NCBI GenBank assembly: GCA_947455195.1
Contig: CANGMI010000003.1
Coordinates: 1 to 64,000, forward strand
Origin: Pseudomonadota bacterium
GTDB lineage: Bacteria > Pseudomonadota > Gammaproteobacteria > Burkholderiales > SG8-39
DNA length: 64,000 nt
Reading direction: 5' to 3'
In this document: positions 8,522-16,647 of the stretch, piece by piece
Layout of the letters: the number at the start of each line of letters is the position of its first letter
How positions within the stretch are numbered: position 1 is the first letter of the stretch
Made by a program: the position numbers and the translations under genes
Notes under the pieces: generated by a model
What the model was told of the DNA's origin: nothing
What the model saw: only the letters and a program-made list of their open reading frames with translations
Database searches by the model: none

Positions 8522-8554
8522 GCCGGGCGCAAGATAGCTGATCTTGCGCCCGGC
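8522..8554. promoter_or_regulatory. Perfect 14-bp inverted repeat in divergent intergenic region
   Basis: GCCGGGCGCAAGAT and ATCTTGCGCCCGGC flank a 5-base loop (AGCTG). It lies between the divergent starts at 8479 and 8636. No T-run follows on either strand, so an operator or a 5'-leader hairpin is more likely than a terminator. It could coordinate the two divergent operons. Confidence 0.55.
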
Positions 8555-8635
8555 GTCTCGTCCGGTCTTGCCGCGCGGGGGAAGTCCGAGCGGCTATCAT
8601 CCTCGCAATCTTCCCTTTTCCCGAGGAGCCCTCGC

Positions 8636-9043
8636 ATGGCACAGATCGAAATATTGAACCCGCCCTCGCTGGGCGTCCCGCTTGGCCAGTACTCGCAGAT
8701 CACGAGGGTCAAGGCGAGCGAATTTCTCTTCATCGCCGGGCAACTGTCGTGCGACAAGCAGGGTGCCGTCGTCGGCGCTGGCGACTTCGACCGCCAATGT
8801 CGGCAGGTGTTTGCCAATCTCGGCGACGCGCTGCAATCGGTGGGCGCAGGCTGGGGCAACATCGTGCAGTTCACGACCTATCTCGTGCATTCTCAGGATA
8901 TCCCGGGCTTCATGACCTTCAGGCTCCGCGAGTTTCCGCAGATGTTTCCGAACGGCGCCTATCCGCCCAACACGCTCCTCATGGTCGATCGACTGGTGCA
9001 GGAGCCCTTCCTGGTCGAAGTGCAGGCGATCGCGGCCCTCTGA
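8636..9043 (+). CDS. RidA/YjgF/YER057c/UK114 family protein
   Basis: A 135-aa protein, the standard RidA length. The long track ORF from 7982 is an upstream extension; the ATG at 8636 has GAGGAG upstream. Family features visible are SLGVPLGQYSQITRVKASEFLFIAGQLS, the FANLGDALQSVGAGWGNIVQFTTYLV block and the C-terminal PPNTLLMVDRLVQEPFLVEVQAIAAL. The usual C-terminal Arg-Ala-Cys/Val pattern is replaced by MVDRLVQEP, as in subfamilies other than the archetypal imine deaminase. It is the first gene of a plus-strand group with a flavin reductase and a MetE-like protein, so it may be a pathway enzyme rather than the housekeeping imine deaminase. Confidence 0.88.
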   Translation: MAQIEILNPPSLGVPLGQYSQITRVKASEFLFIAGQLSCDKQGAVVGAGDFDRQCRQVFANLGDALQSVGAGWGNIVQFTTYLVHSQDIPGFMTFRLREFPQMFPNGAYPPNTLLMVDRLVQEPFLVEVQAIAAL

Positions 9044-9099
9044 CCGGCACGCCGACACACACCGGCCCCCACCGTCCGTCATCACCGGATCACGCCCCA

Positions 9100-9720
9100 A
9101 TGCACTACGACCCACGCAAGCGCGACCATGGCCTGCCCCACGACCCCTTTCTCTCACTGGTGGTACCGCGCCCCATCGGGTGGATTTCCACGAAAAGCAC
9201 CGATGGCGTGGTGAACCTCGCCCCTTACAGCTACTTTGCCGCCGTCTGCAGCAACCCGGCACACGTGGTGTTCGGCAGTGCCGGCCGCAAGGACTCGATG
9301 CGCAACGCCGAAGACACGGGCGAGTTCGTGGTCAACCTCGCCACCTGGGCACTGCGCGACGCGATGAACGCCTCGTCAGCCAACTTCGGGCCGCACGAGA
9401 GCGAACCTGACCTGATCGGTCTCGAGATGGCGCCCGGCGTCAACGTGGGTGCGCCACGCGTCGCGCAGGCGCCGGCGGCGCTCGAATGCCGGTATGTCAG
9501 TACGACCAGACTGACCGACGACGCCGGCGAGGAGGTAGCCCACTCGGTGATCCTGGGTCGTGTGGTGGGCGTCTACATCGATGACACGATCCTGCGCGAG
9601 GGCCAGGTCGACCTGCGCGGGGTGGGCGTACTCTCGCGTCTGGGTTACATGGAATACGGCGTGCTCGACACCATTTTCACCATGGCGCGCCCGGCGCAGC
9701 GGCCCCCCGCGCAGCGCTGA
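9100..9720 (+). CDS. Flavin reductase-like FMN-binding protein
   Basis: A 206-aa protein of the split-barrel flavin reductase family. PHDPFLSLVVPRPIGWISTKSTDGVVNLAPYSYFAAVCSNPAHVVFGS is the characteristic FMN-binding opening, and DTGEFVVNL and VGVYIDDTI are the later blocks. The track's longer frame starts inside the preceding gene; the ATG at 9100 gives the family N-terminus, although no good ribosome site is visible. Such proteins either supply reduced flavin to a monooxygenase or act as flavoenzymes themselves. No partner monooxygenase is adjacent, and the neighbours are RidA and a MetE-core protein. Confidence 0.85.
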   Translation: MHYDPRKRDHGLPHDPFLSLVVPRPIGWISTKSTDGVVNLAPYSYFAAVCSNPAHVVFGSAGRKDSMRNAEDTGEFVVNLATWALRDAMNASSANFGPHESEPDLIGLEMAPGVNVGAPRVAQAPAALECRYVSTTRLTDDAGEEVAHSVILGRVVGVYIDDTILREGQVDLRGVGVLSRLGYMEYGVLDTIFTMARPAQRPPAQR

Positions 9721-9776
9721 CCGATCTGCCCTACACTTTCCGGTTCGGGGCACCCTGAAAACGACCGGAGACAGGC

Positions 9777-10934
9777 ATGGCACTGCAGCAGAACATCGAT
9801 CGGATCCGTACGACTCACGTGGGGAGCCTTCCCCGCCCGAAGAGCATCCTCGACCTCCTCAAGAAGAAGATCGCAGGCGAATCCGTCGACGCTCGAGTCT
9901 GGGACGAGTTGGTGACATCGGAGGTCGCCAGCATCGTCCAGAAGCAGGTCGATCTGGGCATCGACATCGTGTCTGACGGAGAGATTCCGAAGCCGGGGTT
10001 CTTCAGCTATGTCGAAGACCGGCTCGAAGGGTTCGAAGGCCGCCCCGATGAAAAGATCAACTGGTGGCCCAAGGAAACCGCGATGTTTCCCGAGTATTAC
10101 CAGCGCTACTTCAACGACGCCATGATGGGCGGCATGGTGGCTCGCTTTGCCCCGCAGGTATGCGTCGGCCCGGTGCGCTACAAGGATCGCTCGCCGCTTG
10201 ATCGCGACATCGCGAACCTGAAGGCGGCGATGAAGCAGTCAGGGGCTACCATGGCATTCATGCCCGCAATCGGCACGAGCGGCATTGGTCGCAACAGCTA
10301 CTACCGCACCGAGGAAGAGTATTTCCATGCCGTGGGTCAGGCCATGGCGACGGAATACCGCGCCATCGTCGATGCCGGGCTCCTGCTCCAGGTGGATGAC
10401 CCTTTCCTGCCCGACATCTTCATCGACGATGCACTCGACATGGCCGCCAAACGGCGCCGCGCCACCATCTACATCGAGTCGATCAATGCCGGGCTGAAAG
10501 GCATCCCTGAAGAAAAGGTTCGGTTTCACACCTGCTACAGCATCAACGAAGGGCCACGCGTGAACGAGGTGCAGCTGGGTGACTTCATCGAGTTCGTGCT
10601 GATGGTGAACGCCGGCTCCTACTCGTTCGAGGCGGCCAACCCGCGCCACGAGCACGACTACCATGTGTTCGAGCGGGTGAAACTGCCCGATGGCAAGGTC
10701 ATCGCGCCGGGCATGCTTGCACATGCAAGCAACATCGTCGAGCACCCGGAACTCATCGCCGAACGGTTGCTGCGTTACACCAACCTCGTGGGTCGCAACA
10801 ACGTGCTTGCGGGTGCCGACTGCGGCTTTTCGTCACAGGCCACATACACCACCGAAGTGCACCCGACGGTTCTGTGGGCCAAGTTCCAGGCCCTGCGGCA
10901 GGGCGCCGACATCGCCAGCCAAAAACTCTGGTAG
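9777..10934 (+). CDS. Cobalamin-independent methionine synthase C-terminal-like protein (MetE core)
   Basis: A 385-aa protein consisting only of the zinc-bearing catalytic barrel of MetE. It opens with RTTHVGSLPRP. The zinc ligand set can be placed: His and Cys in FHTCYS, Glu in SFEAANPRHEHD, and Cys in GADCGFSS. The folate-binding N-terminal half of true MetE (total about 750 aa) is absent, so it probably moves a methyl or alkyl group to or from a thiol using a non-folate donor, as in the stand-alone homologues found in catabolic clusters. It follows the flavin reductase by 56 bp in the same orientation. Substrate is unknown. Confidence 0.85.
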   Translation: MALQQNIDRIRTTHVGSLPRPKSILDLLKKKIAGESVDARVWDELVTSEVASIVQKQVDLGIDIVSDGEIPKPGFFSYVEDRLEGFEGRPDEKINWWPKETAMFPEYYQRYFNDAMMGGMVARFAPQVCVGPVRYKDRSPLDRDIANLKAAMKQSGATMAFMPAIGTSGIGRNSYYRTEEEYFHAVGQAMATEYRAIVDAGLLLQVDDPFLPDIFIDDALDMAAKRRRATIYIESINAGLKGIPEEKVRFHTCYSINEGPRVNEVQLGDFIEFVLMVNAGSYSFEAANPRHEHDYHVFERVKLPDGKVIAPGMLAHASNIVEHPELIAERLLRYTNLVGRNNVLAGADCGFSSQATYTTEVHPTVLWAKFQALRQGADIASQKLW

Positions 10935-10988
10935 GTCGGTCAAAGGCTGACAAAGACCAAAGGCAGCGACCCGCGGGTCCTTGATGGT

Positions 10989-11026
10989 CGCGCAGTGGCC
11001 TTGAAGCGCGTTGCGGCCACTGCGCG
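10989..11026. terminator. 12-bp perfect hairpin after the MetE-like gene
   Basis: CGCGCAGTGGCC and GGCCACTGCGCG pair exactly around a 14-base loop, 55 bases after the MetE-like stop. There is no T-run, so it may act as a weak or Rho-assisted terminator or protect the 3' end. The rest of 10935-11199 shows no gene. Confidence 0.4.
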
Positions 11027-11199
11027 GCTCGATGACCACGGCGCATCCGTTGATGGATGCTGCTCACACCCGCAGCGGATTCGATGCCAGTCATACTGGC
11101 AGAGGGTTCATCTGAGGCAGCCCGGTCATGGGTCCGGACAGATCCTGACGTCATGTCGAAGGCAGCGCGGCCTGCTGGCTTGCTGTCGCTGCGAGCACC

Positions 11200-13017
11200 T
11201 CAGTTGTTCAGGTGAGGCTTCCACACCTCGTAGAACAGCGAGCGCTGGCCGGCCACCGCCGTTGGTACGGGCATGAATGGCACATCGCTCCAGGCCTGCT
11301 CGAGGCGCGCTCGCGGGACCCCGAAAGGCCCTTTTGCAAGATCTGCAAAGGTCGTTCCCATCAACTCAAGCGTCCTCGGCAGCATATCGGCCGATGAGCG
11401 ATAGCAGCACAGCCCGTCGCAAGGCGCCGGATGGGCTGCAGCGGTCATCCAGGCACTGATCGCCGGGTACTGCTGCGCCGAGATCTTTCGAGCCGCCACC
11501 TGGATCGCGATCGCCCGGCCGACCGTGAGTTCGTGAAACAGGTAGAACGATTCGCTCAGTGCAGCCACTTGGCTTCGCAATTTCTGGCGGCGAAGCAATT
11601 TTTCGGCAAGCTCTTGCGGTCCTGTCGCTTCCACCAGGTGGGCAAGCGCCCTGTCAGCCTCATCGAAATGTCGAAGTTTGGTGATGAACTTGCCGATGAT
11701 CTGCTTGGCTGCCGTGCGGACTGCCTTGCAGTCTTCCGAGGTATAGGCGCCCAGCGTCACGATCAACGGCGGTGCAGAGGCCGTATTGCCCGCCGCAGCC
11801 TTCTCGGTCACCTTGCGCAGTTCCCTCTTGCGCAGCACGTGCTCGATGCCGTCGATGACGACATCGATCAGGATGCCGGCGCCGGTTGCAGCACCATCGG
11901 CGGCTCCGGCACTCATGCTCTCGATGGCGCCTTCGGACGACCCGGTATACACCGCGTGGGCAAAGTCGGCACCATCCCCAGCCACTCTCGTTGCACTGAG
12001 TGCGAGGTTCTGCCCGTACTCGAGAATGGCATCGCGGGCACGCTCGCCGACATCATCGAACATGCTTTCTTCTGCAGAGACATGATCCGGATTGCCGGGG
12101 AGCCCAATCGCAGCGCGCGCCCAGGCCAGATGGTTACCCTGCCTGAAGTGACTGTTGAAGACACCTCGTGAATTGGCGGCAGCGTTGAGGAGCGCATCGC
12201 GGGTCCGCCCATGCCGGGTCTTTTTCAGGATCCAGCGCCTGATACGTGTCTGGGTCGCAGCGAACTCGCTGTCGTACATGCTGGTACACATCACGCTGTA
12301 CTCGACCACGTCCTGAATGAGTTCGATCGCATCGGCCAGGGCATCGATACGTGCGTTGACCCGCTCGACATACTCCATCAGTTGCCAGGCCTGATCACAA
12401 CTCCTGTAATTGCCTGCGGCGCACGCGCTTGCCACGCGATCGAGCGCACGGGCATCGTTGTCCAGTTCGGCAAAAGCATTCATGACCTGGGTCAGCGCGC
12501 CATGTTCGATCAGGAATTCGGCCTCCTGCAGAACGGATACGGGAGGCTGCGGCTTGCCCCGCAGCGAATTCCAGAAGGACTTGCTGGTGGCGGGGGACGA
12601 CATGAAGTCGCGGCTGAACTGCTTGATGGTTTTCCCTGAGGTACGCCCGACATTGCCGCGGCCGTCGTGGGTCTTTTGTGTCTGATCAGGCGTTATGGCC
12701 TGCGTAAATCCGCTGGTCGACCTGAAAGCGCCGACTGCTGCGGTCGCAACGCCGCTCCGATACCGTCGGTAGGTATAGATGACCGCAGTTTTCGTCGTCA
12801 GCGCAACGAAAGCAAACCCGACGGCGACACCACCACTGAGGACCCCGGTGGCTACCGTCTTCAGCGCTGTCTTGATGATCTTGGCTCGATTGCGCTCGAG
12901 GTATCGCCCGATGCGATTGATGCCATCCCAACGCGGATGGTTCTCATGCATCAGACTCTTGTGGGACGCAATCAGCGTCTGCACATGCGTCAACATTTGC
13001 CCACTGAGATCTGGCAC
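11200..13017 (-). CDS. Unrecognised 605-aa protein with an N-terminal membrane segment
   Basis: I do not recognise this protein. The track start at 13098 is probably too early: a GTG at 13017 has AGGAGGAG eight bases upstream and gives VPDLSGQMLTHVQT. Residues 55-81 form a glycine-rich hydrophobic segment (TVATGVLSGGVAVGFAFVALTTKTAVI) preceded and followed by basic residues, so a single membrane pass or insertion helix is likely. The middle is mainly helical and alanine-rich, with a small-residue stretch (SMSAGAADGAATGAGILIDVVIDG) before a charged helix, and a cysteine motif CDGLCCYRS lies near the C-terminus. There is no signal peptide at the extreme N-terminus. It is isolated between a convergent MetE-like gene and a SPINDLY-like gene. 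A toxin, effector or membrane-associated protein are all possible. Confidence 0.75.
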   Translation of the reverse strand: MPDLSGQMLTHVQTLIASHKSLMHENHPRWDGINRIGRYLERNRAKIIKTALKTVATGVLSGGVAVGFAFVALTTKTAVIYTYRRYRSGVATAAVGAFRSTSGFTQAITPDQTQKTHDGRGNVGRTSGKTIKQFSRDFMSSPATSKSFWNSLRGKPQPPVSVLQEAEFLIEHGALTQVMNAFAELDNDARALDRVASACAAGNYRSCDQAWQLMEYVERVNARIDALADAIELIQDVVEYSVMCTSMYDSEFAATQTRIRRWILKKTRHGRTRDALLNAAANSRGVFNSHFRQGNHLAWARAAIGLPGNPDHVSAEESMFDDVGERARDAILEYGQNLALSATRVAGDGADFAHAVYTGSSEGAIESMSAGAADGAATGAGILIDVVIDGIEHVLRKRELRKVTEKAAAGNTASAPPLIVTLGAYTSEDCKAVRTAAKQIIGKFITKLRHFDEADRALAHLVEATGPQELAEKLLRRQKLRSQVAALSESFYLFHELTVGRAIAIQVAARKISAQQYPAISAWMTAAAHPAPCDGLCCYRSSADMLPRTLELMGTTFADLAKGPFGVPRARLEQAWSDVPFMPVPTAVAGQRSLFYEVWKPHLNN

Positions 13018-13256
13018 GGCCAAACTCCTCCTGGCACTCGCCACAGGCCAGCCGCCGGACATCCGGCATGACTGCACAGTTATTGCGACCTCAACCAATG
13101 CCGAACCGTAGCCTATCCCTATCCGTTCGGAGCCAGATTGCGTTTTCTTGATCGGGCGTTCACCTTCGGCACAACCCGCTACAGCGCAATGCAGCGTTCG
13201 GCAGGCCAGGGCGCAGCGGGCACGCCTGGATCCACACGCCCGACGGTTGTCACTGT

Positions 13257-15158
13257 CTACCGGTCTGGCTCGAGCATCCGTCGATAGGCCTCTTCGATCG
13301 ACCGGGTCGTACCGAGGGCATCGAAGAGGCGCATTGAACCCCGAGTGCCTGCCAGCCTGCGTCGCAGCGCAGCCAACGGCGCAGACTCGCGGGCCAGCGC
13401 GACCGCGAGGTCTTCATAGGCCTGCCTCGACGCAACGACGAGCTCGGGCAGCCCCGCCGCTCGCACGATGCTCGCCGCCATGCGCGCCGGAAACGATTGC
13501 CCCATGCAGGTGAGCACGGGCAAGCCGGCCCACAAGGCATCGCTGGCCGTCGCCCCGGCGTTATACGGCAAGGTATCGAGAAAGAGATCGAACGCGCGGT
13601 AACGGGCCAGATACTCGTCGATGGGCAACCGCTGGCCAAAGACAAGACGGCCCGGGTCAACGCCACGCGCTTGCGCTTCCCGCTTGAGATTGGCTTCAGC
13701 CCAGGGGTTGTCGGCGAGGAGCACCAGGACGGAACCGTCGACCGAGCACAAGATGCGCATCCAGCTATCGAAGGTCTCGGGCACGATCTTGTAGTTGTTG
13801 CTGAACGAGCAGAAGACAAAGCCCGCGTCGGGCAGGCCGAGCTCGGCACGACTGAACGTGCGCGCGGCGATCACTCGCCGCCGGTCGTTGATCTGGTAGC
13901 TCGGGAGGTAAGCGATCTTCTCGCAGTAATGCGGTCGCGTCTCGGACGGTATCAGCGTCCTGTCGGCCAGCAGGTAGTCGATATAGGGTGCCCCCATGGT
14001 GCCCAGATAACCGAGGTAACTCACCTGAACCGGTGCCGCGCGAGCAGCGAAGATGCCAGTCCGACTGTCCTGGGTGAACCCACCGAGATCGACGGCAATA
14101 TCGATGCCCATCGAGCGGCTGAGCAGCGCCACTTCGCGATCGGTATGCCCTCGCACATCGACGAAACGGTCAAAAGCCCGCTCGAGCCGCGTACGCGTCG
14201 CATCGCGCACATCGGGGCCGAAGGCGAAGGCGATGACTTCGAACTGGGTGCGATCATGCAACTCGAAGAGTTCCGCCGCGAGGAACGATACGGCGTGATT
14301 TCGAAAATCGGCTGAAAAATAGCCGATACGGATCTTCGACCCGGACCGGCGGTCGGCTGCCGGTGGTTTGGGTACCAACGGGCCCAGCGAGGCGTCGGGC
14401 GGATGACAGGCCGCAACGTGCACTTCGGCGCAGCGGCGCTGCGCCGCCGGCGAATCGACCAATGCCGAAAAGGGCAGCGGGTAGCATGCCCGCTCGCCCC
14501 GCATTACCTTTGTCTGGAGCACGGCACGACTCCGATCGAGGTCGCGCCAGTCGCACATGAACATTCGGGTGTGAACCAGGATACCCAGGAGATAATTGCG
14601 ATCCGGATCGAGGGCAATGGCCTGCTCGAAGCTTGCTACTGCCTCGGGAAGGCGCCGCTGCACTTCCAGCACCAGACCCCGGTTGAAATGCGCGTCGGCC
14701 ATGCGGGGTTCGAGGACGATGGCGCGATCGAGACTCGCGAGCGCCGCCTCCAGCCGACCCAGCTTTCTCAGTGCGAGACCTCGATTGGAGTGCGCACTCG
14801 CCAGTCCGGGGGCAAGCTCGATGGCCGCATCGAATGCCGCCAGCGCCTGCTCGAGACGATTGAGTTCGGCGAGTGCCGTTCCCTGGTTGTTGAGTGCATC
14901 GGCACTCTCGGGCGTCAGTCCGACCACGCGCCCGAAGCACTCGGCCGCCTCATCAGGCCGCCCGGTCTGAAGCGTGACCGCCCCAAGCACCGTGAGCAGT
15001 TGGACGGTCTGAGCACGCTCTGCGAGCCCCTGCCGGCAGAGCGCCTCGGCCCGCGTCCAGTCGTGAGCGCCATACGCCGCCAGCGCCTCGTTGACCACCT
15101 CGCGCAGCGACGTCGTGGCAAAGGCATGTGTCGCAGCGGTGTGTGCAGTGTCGTTCAT
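13257..15158 (-). CDS. TPR protein with SPINDLY/O-GlcNAc transferase C-terminal domain
   Basis: A 633-aa protein; the ATG at 15158 (MNDTAHTAATHAF) is preferred over the track start at 15266. The first ~210 residues are tetratricopeptide repeats (for example ADALNNQGTALAELNRLEQALAAFDAAIELAPG). The C-terminal ~380 residues match the bacterial OGT-like glycosyltransferase family 41: RIGYFSADFRNHAVSFL, DIAVDLGGFTQDSRTGIFAARAAPVQVSYLGYLGTMGAPYIDYL, FCSFSNNYKI and LFLDTLPYNAGATASDALWAGLPVLT. The last block includes the nucleotide-sugar pocket. In bacteria such proteins often glycosylate surface proteins or adhesins. No obvious acceptor protein lies next to it. It is encoded on the same strand as the unrecognised protein downstream, with a 239-bp gap. 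Confidence 0.88.
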   Translation of the reverse strand: MNDTAHTAATHAFATTSLREVVNEALAAYGAHDWTRAEALCRQGLAERAQTVQLLTVLGAVTLQTGRPDEAAECFGRVVGLTPESADALNNQGTALAELNRLEQALAAFDAAIELAPGLASAHSNRGLALRKLGRLEAALASLDRAIVLEPRMADAHFNRGLVLEVQRRLPEAVASFEQAIALDPDRNYLLGILVHTRMFMCDWRDLDRSRAVLQTKVMRGERACYPLPFSALVDSPAAQRRCAEVHVAACHPPDASLGPLVPKPPAADRRSGSKIRIGYFSADFRNHAVSFLAAELFELHDRTQFEVIAFAFGPDVRDATRTRLERAFDRFVDVRGHTDREVALLSRSMGIDIAVDLGGFTQDSRTGIFAARAAPVQVSYLGYLGTMGAPYIDYLLADRTLIPSETRPHYCEKIAYLPSYQINDRRRVIAARTFSRAELGLPDAGFVFCSFSNNYKIVPETFDSWMRILCSVDGSVLVLLADNPWAEANLKREAQARGVDPGRLVFGQRLPIDEYLARYRAFDLFLDTLPYNAGATASDALWAGLPVLTCMGQSFPARMAASIVRAAGLPELVVASRQAYEDLAVALARESAPLAALRRRLAGTRGSMRLFDALGTTRSIEEAYRRMLEPDR

Positions 15159-15466
15159 GGTGCAGGTGCGGCGACGGTCAGGCAGATCGCGGAAGACTCG
15201 GGCAAGGGCGGCCCTGGGCGGGGCGATGCCGCAAACGTGCGCCGCACGGAAAACGGCAAGCAGCACAGGCGCCTCACGGCACGCTGGCGTGGCGAGACTC
15301 TAGCGACACGCGCAGTGCGGGTCAACGCGAAACGAGGGGCCCGGGCAAGGCCTCAGCGAACGCGGGCCTGCCTTTCCTCATCACCCCCTCGCTCGCGCAA
15401 GCCATCACTTCACGGCTCAACAAACCTGAAAAACAGGAAGCAGGTCACGGCTTTGCCCCTGGCTGC

Positions 15467-15495
15467 TTGAGCTTTCGACATACCATATTCATAAT
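15467..15495 (+). promoter_or_regulatory. Predicted sigma70 promoter of the YHYH/RCC1/oxidase cassette
   Basis: TTGAGC (15467-15472) and CATAAT (15490-15495) are 17 bases apart, just upstream of the lipoprotein start at 15532, in a locally AT-rich patch. The -10 element falls inside the left arm of the palindrome at 15488-15515, so a bound regulator would block it. Confidence 0.5.
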
Positions 15496-15515
15496 GACAT
15501 TGTGTACATTATGAA
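15488..15515. promoter_or_regulatory. Operator-like 9-bp inverted repeat over the promoter
   Basis: TTCATAATG and CATTATGAA are exact inverted copies separated by 10 bases, giving a 28-bp palindromic site that covers the predicted -10 element and early transcript. The half-site spacing fits a dimeric helix-turn-helix repressor. The TetR regulators at 19606 and 20685, on the far side of the cassette, are natural candidates. Confidence 0.6.
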
Positions 15516-15531
15516 AGATCAAGGAGCATCC

Positions 15532-16629
15532 ATGACGAACGTACGGTTCGCCGCTCAAGGATGGCGAAGACCCAGCGCGATTCTGGGCCTCATGCTTTCC
15601 GCCGCCGCCATTCTGGTTGCGTGCGGTGGATCCAACTCGAGTTATACCTACGACCCGGGCACACCTACGGTCATGGTCACGGCACTGAACGGGGTGAGCA
15701 GCCACACCTGCGCCCCGGACGCTCAGTGCATCGACTTCAGCAGCCAGGTCGCTTTCGGCAACCTGGCGGGTATTGCGCCTACCGTGAGTCAGGTTGCAAC
15801 GCCATGGACGAACACGGTCACCAACATCATCACGATATCCCAGATCCCCTATGTGGACGGATCGGTGGACGCACGGTACTACGACAGGGCCGGCAGTATC
15901 TTCAGCATGACGACCGATGCCGACTATCGCTACTTCTCGGGCAACGGCCTGCCGAGTACCCGGATGGGTATCTTTCCGGTCCAGCAAGGCACACCGGCGT
16001 ATGCCTACTATCACGCATTGCCGGGTGGGGTCGATCCCGACGGCAACCCCTACACGCCGTCCGGACAGTCTGACGAGATCCCGATATCCCGCTATGACCT
16101 CGTGAGTCAGGTACCGCTCAATCCTGTGGCGACAGGCCATTACCCGATCAATTCGCTGATTGTCGGCATCACGCTGACAGGAGCCGTCTGGCATGTCGAA
16201 TACGCCAACGACGCGGTTGGCAACTGGTACAGCCCGATCAATGCACTGCCGCTGGATCAGTGCTGGGGCCATCCCTATTCGAACCAGTATCACCTCCACG
16301 GTTACTCCTGGAAGTGCTTCCCTGATCAGGGCACCTCGGGCCAGTCACCCGTCTTCGGATTTGCTCTGGACGGGTTTCCCATCACGGGCCCGCGCGGCAG
16401 CGATGGCAACATGATGAGGAACTCACAGCTTGATCAGTGCCATGGAACGACGTCTGAAATCACCATGCCCGATGGAACCTTGAAGACGACCTATCACTAT
16501 GTCCTCAACAATGAATACCCTTATTCGGTCGGTTGCTTCAGAGGCAAGGTCAACTACTTCCAGGCACTGGGTTCTGACGCCATGAGAGAGACCAATTACC
16601 CCATCTACATCAACGCACCTTACCCGTGA
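15532..16629 (+). CDS. YHYH-domain lipoprotein
   Basis: A 365-aa exported protein. AAGGAG lies upstream of the ATG at 15532; the track's earlier ATG at 15502 lies within the operator palindrome. The lipoprotein signal LGLMLSAAAILVAC has a lipobox ending at Cys, followed by GGSNSS. The YHYH-family body is recognisable from the variant core motif YHLHGYSWKCF, FGFALDGFPITGPRG and YHYVLNNEYPYSVGCFRG. The biochemical function of the family is not established, though the conserved His/Tyr pairs suggest metal binding. It opens a plus-strand cassette with an RCC1-repeat protein 18 bp downstream and a multicopper-oxidase-like protein. Confidence 0.82.
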   Translation: MTNVRFAAQGWRRPSAILGLMLSAAAILVACGGSNSSYTYDPGTPTVMVTALNGVSSHTCAPDAQCIDFSSQVAFGNLAGIAPTVSQVATPWTNTVTNIITISQIPYVDGSVDARYYDRAGSIFSMTTDADYRYFSGNGLPSTRMGIFPVQQGTPAYAYYHALPGGVDPDGNPYTPSGQSDEIPISRYDLVSQVPLNPVATGHYPINSLIVGITLTGAVWHVEYANDAVGNWYSPINALPLDQCWGHPYSNQYHLHGYSWKCFPDQGTSGQSPVFGFALDGFPITGPRGSDGNMMRNSQLDQCHGTTSEITMPDGTLKTTYHYVLNNEYPYSVGCFRGKVNYFQALGSDAMRETNYPIYINAPYP

Positions 16630-16647
16630 TCGGTCGGTGAGACGCGC

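Noticed and set aside
7982-8635. Long N-terminal extension of the RidA frame
   Set aside because: It runs antisense through the binding-protein gene and lacks RidA features. A strong ribosome site supports the start at 8636.
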